NCBI GenBank assembly: GCA_028692205.1
Contig: JAQUXV010000207.1
Location: forward strand, 1 to 5,443
DNA length: 5,443 nucleotides
Source of the DNA: Eubacteriales bacterium
GTDB taxonomy: Bacteria > Bacillota_A > Clostridia > Christensenellales > Aristaeellaceae
Direction of reading: 5' to 3'
Shown: positions 1-4,818 of the stretch, one piece after another
How the letters are laid out: every line of letters starts with the position of its first letter
How positions within the stretch are numbered: position 1 is the first letter of the stretch
Notes under the pieces: model-generated
The model's database searches: none
Told to the model about the DNA's origin: nothing
What the model saw: only the letters and a program-made list of their open reading frames with translations
Translations under genes and position numbers: made by a program

Positions 1-10
1 TCAGTTTCAC
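1..10 (-). CDS. Start of a divergent leftward gene (partial, product unknown)
   Basis: Read on the minus strand, the left edge shows a GTG start codon at 10-8 followed by AAA and CTG (Met-Lys-Leu), and the gene then leaves the window. The start is supported by a good Shine-Dalgarno sequence, AAGGAG, whose AGGAG core lies at 23-19, giving an 8-nt spacer. A promoter-like pair lies upstream on the same strand. Met-Lys-Leu is a common opening but says nothing about function. The divergent arrangement with a PucR-type regulator suggests, as inference only, that this gene could belong to the regulator's target set. Only three codons are visible, so the call rests on the ribosome binding site and promoter geometry. 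Confidence 0.5.
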
Positions 11-18
11 AATTTTCT

Positions 19-24
19 CTCCTT
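19..24 (-). promoter_or_regulatory. Shine-Dalgarno site of the leftward gene
   Basis: The minus strand reads AAGGAG here, 8 nt before the GTG at 10-8. It is the main reason to believe a leftward gene starts at the edge. Confidence 0.5.
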
Positions 25-40
25 CCCGAAGATTAACCCT

Positions 41-70
41 ATCATATCATAACTTCCACCCCCGCGGCAA
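41..70 (-). promoter_or_regulatory. Candidate sigma-A promoter for the leftward gene
   Basis: On the minus strand, TTGCCG at 70-65 (4 of 6 to the -35 consensus) is followed after 18 nt by TATGAT at 46-41 (5 of 6 to the -10 consensus). A second overlapping TATGAT lies at 51-46. The predicted start near 34 would give a short leader of about 24 nt carrying the SD at 24-19. The geometry is reasonable, but the -35 is weak. Confidence 0.4.
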
Positions 71-116
71 TGCGCCGGCAAGCTTTATGCGCGTATGCCG
101 CTTCCGCTCCCGGTTA

Positions 117-146
117 TTGACGGTGGCATGTGAAAAGCCTTATAAT
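117..146 (+). promoter_or_regulatory. Sigma-A promoter of the PucR-family regulator
   Basis: TTGACG at 117-122 (5 of 6) and a perfect TATAAT at 141-146 are separated by 18 nt. Transcription should begin near 153, about 44 nt before the ATG at 197. This is the best promoter in the window. It looks intrinsically strong, so the regulator is probably made constitutively or held down by a repressor, perhaps itself, acting at the dyad that starts at the predicted +1. Confidence 0.75.
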
Positions 147-152
147 TTTACC

Positions 153-179
153 ATCGGCCGCCCCTGAGGAATCGCCGAT
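153..179. promoter_or_regulatory. Concentric imperfect dyad at the regulator's predicted start point
   Basis: ATCGGC at 153-158 is mirrored by GCCGAT at 174-179, and CCT/AGG at 163-165 and 167-169 is mirrored about the same centre (166). Both pairs share one axis, giving a 27-bp interrupted palindrome that begins at the predicted transcription start and ends just before the SD. It could be an operator for autoregulation or a leader hairpin (6-bp outer stem). No protein has been shown to bind it; this is inference from symmetry and position. Confidence 0.35.
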
Positions 180-184
180 ACAGG

Positions 185-190
185 AAGGAG
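185..190 (+). promoter_or_regulatory. Shine-Dalgarno site of the regulator
   Basis: AAGGAG lies 6 nt before the ATG at 197, fixing that start. The overlapping AGCACAG at 189-195 is the reverse complement of CTGTGCT at 1374-1380 and resembles an arm of the inverted repeat at 1352-1367. A 7-mer match can arise by chance in a window this size. Confidence 0.7.
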
Positions 191-196
191 CACAGT

Positions 197-1348
197 ATGG
201 CGCTGTCTTTGAAGAAGCTCTATCACCAGGCCAGCCAGAACCACTCCTTCCGGCTTGTGGCGGGAAGCGGCGGGTTGGAAAAAATGGTCACCTGGGTGCA
301 TTTGATTGAAGACATCAAAGTATGCCAGTTTCTGCATGGTTACGAGCTGATTTTTACCACCGGCATCGCCGAAAGCCGCCCGGATTGGATCACTTCCTTT
401 ATCAAAGCGCTGCACGCGCAAAACGCGAGCGGGCTGGTGCTGAACATCGGCCCCTATATCCACGAGATTCCGCCCGATGTGCTAGCTTACTGCGACAGTA
501 TCGATTTTCCGCTTTTCACCGTGCCGTGGGAAGTGAAGCTGGTGGACATTACCTATGATTTTTGCCACCTGATAATCACCAACGAGGAGCGGGAGCATAC
601 CGTTGCCCAGTCGCTGAAAAACGCGATCTACTTCCCGGAGGATGTGAAGTTATACCGCCCCACGCTGGAGCGGCAGGGTTTCAGCGATCAGGCCTCCTAT
701 TGCGTCGCCGTGCTGCATACTGTCCCCGCCGCGGACAGCCGTTACTGGCAACAGATACGGCTGCATCTGCAAGCCCTTTTCGACCAGACCGGTAAAAAAT
801 ACAGCGCATTTACCGTGGACGAGAAAACGGTTCTTGTGCTGCAAAACATGGAACGGGAAGCGATCCGGCAAATGATCGGGGAGGTTGCGCAATATGCAAA
901 AACGCTGGGCGCATCCCCCGCGCTACACGCGGGCGTCAGCGACCTGAGCCCGGGGCTGGAACGGCTGGCCCGGCTATACCGCAATGCCGAATCCGCCCTG
1001 CGGATCGCGGTTCGACGCAACGAGCCCGTGCAATGGTACGCCGATCTGGGCGTGTACAAGATTCTCCTGTCCGTGGAAGATAAAAGCGTGCTGGAGGAAA
1101 TATACGGCGAGTACCTGAAGCCCCTTTATGAATACGACCGGGAACACGGAACCGATTATGTGCAAGTGCTCAAATGCTATCTGGATCACAACGCCAGCGT
1201 ACAATCCGTAGCAAAAGCGACCTATCTGCACCGCAACACCATCAATTACAAAGTGCGAAGAATAAAGGAAATTCTCAATTGCGACCTTACGCACGAGGAA
1301 AAACTTCGCATCGCGCTGGCTTTCCACATTCACGAGTTGATGGGATAG
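197..1348 (+). CDS. PucR-family transcriptional regulator
   Basis: This 383-residue protein has the full PucR-type layout. Residues about 5-127 match the N-terminal PucR sensory domain, with W33, the GYELIFTTG segment at 48-56, a GLVL run near 79-82 and FPLFTVP at 104-110. Residues about 168-280 look like the degenerate GGDEF-like middle domain common in this family, including AGVSDL at 245-250. Residues about 320-380 are the C-terminal PucR helix-turn-helix, with LHRNT at 344-348 followed by the Tyr-Lys-Val-Arg-Arg recognition region. Known relatives control purine, proline, GABA or polyamine catabolism, often as activators that bind a pathway metabolite. The ATG at 197 is well placed behind AAGGAG. 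The downstream aminotransferase and uptake genes are the likely targets, and the divergent leftward gene is a possible one. It is co-directional with them but separated by a terminator, so it probably forms its own transcription unit. The family call is firm; the ligand is unknown. Confidence 0.93.
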   Translation: MALSLKKLYHQASQNHSFRLVAGSGGLEKMVTWVHLIEDIKVCQFLHGYELIFTTGIAESRPDWITSFIKALHAQNASGLVLNIGPYIHEIPPDVLAYCDSIDFPLFTVPWEVKLVDITYDFCHLIITNEEREHTVAQSLKNAIYFPEDVKLYRPTLERQGFSDQASYCVAVLHTVPAADSRYWQQIRLHLQALFDQTGKKYSAFTVDEKTVLVLQNMEREAIRQMIGEVAQYAKTLGASPALHAGVSDLSPGLERLARLYRNAESALRIAVRRNEPVQWYADLGVYKILLSVEDKSVLEEIYGEYLKPLYEYDREHGTDYVQVLKCYLDHNASVQSVAKATYLHRNTINYKVRRIKEILNCDLTHEEKLRIALAFHIHELMG

Positions 1349-1351
1349 CCG

Positions 1352-1367
1352 TTGTGCTGTAGCACAA
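1352..1367. promoter_or_regulatory. Inverted repeat, candidate regulator operator
   Basis: TTGTGCT, a GT centre and AGCACAA form a perfect 7-bp-arm inverted repeat just after the regulator's stop codon. A related half, CTGTGCT, follows at 1374-1380. If the promoter at 1390-1417 is real (start near 1424), the repeat is centred near -65 and the extra half near -46, positions typical for an activator. The alternative is a weak RNA hairpin ending the regulator mRNA, since a short T-rich stretch (TTATTTCT) follows. I slightly favour the operator reading. Confidence 0.4.
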
Positions 1368-1389
1368 TTATTTCTGTGCTTGAACAGCC

Positions 1390-1417
1390 TTGCTTTTTCC
1401 CGCCCCGGTGATAAGAT
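1390..1417 (+). promoter_or_regulatory. Candidate extended -10 promoter for the aminotransferase
   Basis: TGATAAGAT at 1409-1417 fits an extended -10 (TGn followed by TAAGAT, 4 of 6). TTGCTT at 1390-1395 (3 of 6) sits 16 nt upstream as a poor -35. A good -10 with a poor -35 is what an activator-dependent promoter looks like, and the inverted repeat lies just upstream. The transcript would start near 1424 and pass straight through the terminator at 1437-1469. No better promoter is visible between the regulator and the aminotransferase. Confidence 0.4.
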
Positions 1418-1436
1418 AGTGCTGTGGTTGGCAAAG

Positions 1437-1469
1437 GAGCCTGTCTTTACAAAGACGGGTTCTTTTTTC
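1437..1469 (+). terminator. Intrinsic terminator or leader attenuator
   Basis: GAGCCTGTCTTT at 1437-1448 pairs with AAAGACGGGTTC at 1451-1462, a 12-bp stem with two G-U pairs (the innermost base pairs open to give a workable loop). The 3' arm runs into TTCTTTTTTC. The upstream AAAG at 1433-1436 can also pair with the T run, which suggests some terminator activity on the opposite strand. It ends the regulator transcript 89-121 nt past the stop codon. Only 52 nt separate it from the aminotransferase ATG, with no promoter visible between, so it probably also acts as an attenuator in that gene's leader. Confidence 0.8.
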
Positions 1470-1507
1470 ATCATCAGGGATGGCGCCGCCGCAGCCTACT
1501 ATGAAAC

Positions 1508-1512
1508 GGAGG
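1508..1512 (+). promoter_or_regulatory. Shine-Dalgarno site that sets the aminotransferase start
   Basis: GGAGG lies 9 nt before the ATG at 1522. The in-frame ATGs at 1480 and 1501 lie upstream of or next to this site and have no comparable SD, so 1522 is preferred. Confidence 0.8.
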
Positions 1513-1521
1513 TTCTTTGCC

Positions 1522-2856
1522 ATGCTGAAGCCGGAAGAAATCAAGCCTGTTTCGCTGAAATATAACCTTCAGTCCTGGGCCAAGCAGAAGGGGCTTAACC
1601 CCATTGCTGTGGAGAAGGCCGAGGGGATCTACCTTTGGGATTACGAGGGCAACCGTTACAGCGATATGTCCTCCCAGCTGGTCAACCTGAATCTAGGGCA
1701 CGGAAACCGCGCCATTATCGACGCTGTTAAAGCGCAGGCGGAAAAATATTGCTACATGTCGCCGTCCTACGGCGTGGAGCCCCGCGCCGAGCTGGCGAAA
1801 ATGCTGATCGATCTGCTGCCGGACAATTTCGGCAAAATCTTTTTCACCAACGGCGGTGCCGACGCCAATGAGAACGCCATTAAAATGGCGCGCATGTATA
1901 CGGGCCGCCATAAGGTATTCTCCCGCTACCGCAGCTATCACGGTTCCACCTTCGGCGCCGGCAACCTCACCGGCGAGCCCCGCCGCTTCCCGCTGGAGCC
2001 GGGCATTCCGGGCTTTGTGAAATTTTTTGATCCCTATATTTACCGGGAGAAGATCCATTTTGCCAGCGAAGAGGAAGCTTCCGAATTCTATGTATCCAAG
2101 CTTCGGGAACAGGTGCAGTATGAAAATCCCGACAGTGTCGCCGCCATTATCATGGAATCCGTCACCGGTTCCAACGGCGTCATCATTCCCCCGAAAGGCT
2201 ATATGGAAGGCGTGCGCAAAATTTGCGATGATTACGGCATCATGATGATCTGCGACGAAGTCATGACCGGTTTTGGGCGCACGGGAAAAATGTTCGGGTT
2301 TGAAAACTTCGGCGTTAAGCCCGACCTGATCAGCTTCGCCAAAGGCGCCACCTGCGGCTATGTACAGTTGGGCGGCGTAGCGGTATGCAGCAAGGTAGCC
2401 GAATACTTCGACGATCATCTGCTCTCCTGCGGCCTTACGTACAGCGGACATCCGCTCGCCTGCGCCGCCGGCGTGGCCTGTGTAAACTACTACAGCGAAG
2501 CCAATGTTCTGGATAACGTTCAGAAAGTGGGCAAGGTGCTGGGCAGCGAGCTGGAAAAGCTGAAAGCCGCTCATGCCTGCGTGGGCGACGTGCGTTACAT
2601 CGGCCTGTTCTCCGCCATCGAACTGGTGAAGGATAAGGCGACCAAAGAGCCGCTCGTCCCCTATGGCAAAGACCCCAAAGGCATTATGTCCAAGATTATC
2701 GGGATGCTCAGGGAGCACAAATTCATGACGTATTCGCACGAGAATATGTTCATCATCGCACCGCCGTTGATTATTACAAAAGATCAATTGCTGGAAGAGA
2801 TGAAAAAGGTGGACGAGGTGCTGTCCATCATCGACAAAGAAATGGCGGCGTGGTAA
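1522..2856 (+). CDS. Class III PLP-dependent aminotransferase (omega-transaminase type)
   Basis: This 444-residue protein is of usual length for class III aminotransferases. It transfers an amino group, usually from an omega-amino acid or amine to a keto acid such as pyruvate or 2-oxoglutarate, in the cytoplasm. Expected PLP-site elements are present in order: a phosphate-binding TNGGADANE segment at 109-117, Tyr139-His140-Gly141 for ring stacking, Asp245-Glu-Val for the pyridine nitrogen, Lys274 in FAKGAT as the Schiff-base lysine, and Thr306 in GLTYSGHP for the phosphate. The C-terminal APPLIIT motif (413-419) is typical, but residues 398-414 contain no arginine, whereas relatives often place a carboxylate-binding arginine there. 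Candidate roles include taurine, beta-alanine, GABA or 3-amino-2-methylpropionate transamination; the sequence alone cannot decide. The PucR-type regulator upstream and the transporter genes downstream point to catabolism of an imported amine compound. The class is sure, the substrate is not. Confidence 0.93.
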   Translation: MLKPEEIKPVSLKYNLQSWAKQKGLNPIAVEKAEGIYLWDYEGNRYSDMSSQLVNLNLGHGNRAIIDAVKAQAEKYCYMSPSYGVEPRAELAKMLIDLLPDNFGKIFFTNGGADANENAIKMARMYTGRHKVFSRYRSYHGSTFGAGNLTGEPRRFPLEPGIPGFVKFFDPYIYREKIHFASEEEASEFYVSKLREQVQYENPDSVAAIIMESVTGSNGVIIPPKGYMEGVRKICDDYGIMMICDEVMTGFGRTGKMFGFENFGVKPDLISFAKGATCGYVQLGGVAVCSKVAEYFDDHLLSCGLTYSGHPLACAAGVACVNYYSEANVLDNVQKVGKVLGSELEKLKAAHACVGDVRYIGLFSAIELVKDKATKEPLVPYGKDPKGIMSKIIGMLREHKFMTYSHENMFIIAPPLIITKDQLLEEMKKVDEVLSIIDKEMAAW

Positions 2857-2917
2857 TCGCCGATTAAACCATTCCGTTTCCCACAGTCGCCGGCAGCATA
2901 CGGCATTTTGCAAAGCA

Positions 2918-2949
2918 ACGGGGCTTGCAGTTTAAACTGCAAGCCCTGT
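2918..2949. repeat. Near-perfect 32-bp palindrome between aminotransferase and solute-binding protein
   Basis: GGGCTTGCAGTTT at 2921-2933 is followed directly by its exact reverse complement at 2934-2946. Outside that core, G2920/T2947 is a wobble and C2919/G2948 and A2918/T2949 pair again, so 15 of 16 arm positions are Watson-Crick. In RNA this gives a stem of about 14 bp with a 4-nt loop. There is no U-run after it, so it is not a standard intrinsic terminator. It could be a processing or stability hairpin separating the two messages, a U-less terminator, or an operator for the solute-binding protein gene. The remainder of the 197-bp gap (2857-3053) holds a 10-bp palindrome, GCATATATGC, at 2989-2998 and no convincing promoter. 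Confidence 0.6.
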
Positions 2950-3040
2950 CTGCATATCATCAGGTGTCACGGTTCCTAACGGAATTGTGCATATATGCCG
3001 CTTCTCCCCCGTTTTCGCGGCCAGCCACCCAGAGTAAAAA

Positions 3041-3045
3041 GGAGG
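3041..3045 (+). promoter_or_regulatory. Shine-Dalgarno site that sets the solute-binding protein start
   Basis: GGAGG, within AAAAAGGAGGAAA, lies 8 nt before the ATG at 3054. This and the signal peptide that begins right after the ATG rule out the earlier in-frame TTG at 2925, which falls inside the palindrome. Confidence 0.85.
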
Positions 3046-3053
3046 AAACGCCC

Positions 3054-4562
3054 ATGAAAGCCATTCGGAAGTTAATCGCCTTTGCTCTCGCGCTCACACT
3101 CCTGCTCTCCACCGGCATCGTATTCGCCACAGCGGAAGAAACCAAAAAAGAAGGCGGCGAGATCACCGTCGCCATTTCCAACGAGCCCGACAGCTTCGAC
3201 CCCTTCACCGTCATCGGCGCAGACGCTTTCAACATCGTTTACAACATTTACGACGGTCTGCTGCTCTTTAACCCCGACGGTTCTCTGATGCCGGGGTTGG
3301 CCGAATCCTACACCGTGAGCGACGACGGCCTAACGTACGATTTTGTACTGAAGCAGGGCATTAAATTCCACGACGGGTCCGATTTTAACGCGGACGACGT
3401 GGTGTACACCTACCAGACCTACATCGGCGCAATCGGCTCCACCCCGGTATCCCTGTTCGCCAACGTGTGCGGCGTGGAGAAGGTGAGCGATTACGAAGTC
3501 AAGCTCACCCTGACCGCGTTGGACGCTGGTTTCCCCTACAAATGTATCCGGCCGATTTGCTCGTCGGATAATGCCGACAATCAAACCAACCCCATCGGCA
3601 CCGGCGCTTACAAGTTCGTCGAGTATATCCCGGGCCAGAGCGTTACGCTGGAAAAATACGCCGATTACGCCACCAGCGATGAAACGCCGACGCTGGACAA
3701 AGTAACCTTCCTGGTGATGAGCGATTCCAGCGCGAAGCTGATGGCGCTGCAATCCGGCGATCTGGATTTCGCCGAAATCGCCGCCAAGGATGCGTCTATT
3801 CTTTCCTCCTTCAACATCATCAACGAGGTTTCCAACACTGTGCAGATCATGGGTCTCAACAACCGTGTCGAGCCCTTCAACAACCTGAAGGTTCGTCAGG
3901 CGCTCACGTACGCTGTCAATAAGGACATGATCGTGCAGGCCGTGATGTACGGCGCGGGCATTCCGCTCAACAGCCACATGAGCCCGGCGCTGGGCCAGTA
4001 TTACGAAGAGAACCTCACCTATCCGTATGATCCCGCAAAAGCCAAGGAGTTACTGGCGGAGGCCGGGTATCCCGATGGTTTCGAATTTGATCTCGTGGTG
4101 CCCTCGGCATATCCCCGTCACGTGAACACCGCTCAGGTTATCAAGGAACAGCTTGCCCAGATCGGCGTTACCGCCAACATCCAGACTGTCGAATGGGCTA
4201 CGTTCCTCTCTGACGCGCTCACCAGCACCAGTTCCTCTGCCTGGATCGTCGGCATCACCGGCAACATCGATCCTTCCCTGATCCTGGATATTTACTGGAG
4301 CAAGAGCGCGGACGGTAAGCGCAACTGGCTCGGGTACCACAGCGATGCGTTTGATACCGCTTTCGAGGCCGCCCAGAAGGAACTGGACCCCGACGCCCGC
4401 ATTCAGGATTACAAGGATTGCTGCTCCATCCTCGCGCAGGACGTCCCCGCGATTTATCTGGAGGATACCAATTTCACCAAAGCTATGAGCATGAACCTGA
4501 AGGGTTATGTTTCCTACCCGATTGTCTACACCTGCCTGCGCAAACTCTACCTTGCCGAATAG
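3054..4562 (+). CDS. ABC transporter solute-binding protein, family 5 (peptide/nickel type)
   Basis: This 502-residue protein captures a solute outside the membrane and delivers it to an Opp/Dpp-type ABC importer. Residues 1-27 form a Sec signal peptide: Lys/Arg-rich start (KAIRK), hydrophobic core from about 7 to 24, and an Ala-Thr-Ala cleavage site at 25-27. Family 5 hallmarks follow: EPDSFDPF at 44-51, LAESYTVSDDGLTYDF from 82, KFHDGSDFNADDVVY at 104-118, GTGAYKF at 182-188, VRQALTYAVNK at 280-290 and a YDPAKAKELLAEAGYP segment at 325-340. The signal peptide has no lipobox cysteine, which is unusual if the host is a single-membrane Firmicute. Near the C-terminal ligand region the sequence reads TGNIDP (402-407), with Gly403 where dipeptide binders usually have Asp, so the ligand may not be a plain dipeptide. 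It lies 197 bp after the aminotransferase and 256 bp before the permease. Family call firm; ligand unknown. Confidence 0.93.
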   Translation: MKAIRKLIAFALALTLLLSTGIVFATAEETKKEGGEITVAISNEPDSFDPFTVIGADAFNIVYNIYDGLLLFNPDGSLMPGLAESYTVSDDGLTYDFVLKQGIKFHDGSDFNADDVVYTYQTYIGAIGSTPVSLFANVCGVEKVSDYEVKLTLTALDAGFPYKCIRPICSSDNADNQTNPIGTGAYKFVEYIPGQSVTLEKYADYATSDETPTLDKVTFLVMSDSSAKLMALQSGDLDFAEIAAKDASILSSFNIINEVSNTVQIMGLNNRVEPFNNLKVRQALTYAVNKDMIVQAVMYGAGIPLNSHMSPALGQYYEENLTYPYDPAKAKELLAEAGYPDGFEFDLVVPSAYPRHVNTAQVIKEQLAQIGVTANIQTVEWATFLSDALTSTSSSAWIVGITGNIDPSLILDIYWSKSADGKRNWLGYHSDAFDTAFEAAQKELDPDARIQDYKDCCSILAQDVPAIYLEDTNFTKAMSMNLKGYVSYPIVYTCLRKLYLAE

Positions 4563-4732
4563 GCAGTCCGTCCCGGTAAAGACTGATTGGGTCACGCCGT
4601 AGGTGCCGGGGCGGGCGCAGACGGTTCAGGAACGAAAGTCAGCAAACAGCCTCGCTGTTTCCGGCATTGTCCCTCCTGAAGCGCCGATGATCATGCCCCG
4701 GCATCCACAGGACCATCCATCAACATTTGCCT
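4563..4732 (+). other. Non-coding spacer after the solute-binding protein gene
   Basis: I see no credible coding region or promoter in this stretch. It contains a small hairpin, AAACAGC at 4644-4650 with GCTGTTT at 4654-4660 (7 bp, 3-nt loop, no U tail), and a short inverted repeat, ATGCC at 4693-4697 with GGCAT at 4700-4704. It does not match a riboswitch class that I can recognise by eye. It is probably the 3' untranslated part of the solute-binding protein message leading to the terminator at 4733-4772. Confidence 0.4.
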
Positions 4733-4772
4733 GGAATATGGGGGCGATTCCGCCCCCATATTTCCCCTTTTT
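4733..4772 (+). terminator. Strong hairpin terminator between solute-binding protein and permease
   Basis: AATATGGGGGCG at 4735-4746 pairs perfectly with CGCCCCCATATT at 4751-4762 around an ATTC loop, a 12-bp GC-rich stem extended by G-U and G-C pairs at 4734/4763 and 4733/4764. TTTCCCCTTTTT follows, an interrupted U tract. No promoter is visible between it and the permease, so it likely terminates most transcripts and lets some read through, giving more binding protein than permease, as is common in ABC import operons. GGGGCG recurs at 4775-4780 and could pair with the same 3' arm (4751-4756) after transcription has passed. Confidence 0.82.
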
Positions 4773-4803
4773 GCGGGGCGAAAGACAAGCACTCTTTGAA
4801 AAC

Positions 4804-4810
4804 AAAGGAG
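4804..4810 (+). promoter_or_regulatory. Shine-Dalgarno site of the permease
   Basis: AAAGGAG lies 8 nt before the ATG at 4819 and fixes that start. The resulting N-terminus begins a membrane segment within a few residues, as expected for this permease family. Confidence 0.85.
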
Positions 4811-4818
4811 TTGCACGG

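Noticed and set aside
1428..1453. Promoter using TTGGCA at 1428-1433 as -35
   Set aside because: The -35 is good, but the only -10-like hexamer, TACAAA at 1448-1453, is 14 nt away, too short, and lies in the loop and stem of the terminator.
1480..1521. In-frame ATGs at 1480 and 1501 as start of the aminotransferase
   Set aside because: Neither has an SD of comparable quality or spacing. The GGAGG at 1508-1512 serves the ATG at 1522, and the extra 14 residues look unlike a family N-terminus.
1693..2913. A 406-codon open frame on the minus strand opposite the aminotransferase
   Set aside because: It lies almost wholly antisense to a gene with complete class III motifs, its translation is rich in His, Phe and Gly with no recognisable domain, and no good SD precedes it. 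It is an artefact of the codon bias of the real gene.
2955..2997. Separate promoter for the solute-binding protein (TATCAT at 2955 or TATATG at 2992)
   Set aside because: No suitable -35 lies at 16-18 nt from either hexamer; the best is TTAAAC at 2932-2937 with 3 matches. A promoter here remains possible but is not supported.
2925..3053. Upstream TTG start for the solute-binding protein
   Set aside because: It falls inside the palindrome, has no SD, and would put 43 residues in front of an obvious signal peptide. The ATG at 3054 has a strong SD.
3330..3977. A 215-codon minus-strand open frame within the solute-binding protein gene
   Set aside because: It is antisense to a clearly conserved family 5 protein and shows no family resemblance or start signals; other minus-strand frames at 974-1474 and 4050-4595 fail for the same reason.
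4563..4732. Possible riboswitch or small RNA in the spacer before the permease
   Set aside because: Only short scattered hairpins are visible and no known riboswitch core is recognisable by eye. A covariance search would be decisive; nothing here supports a specific call.
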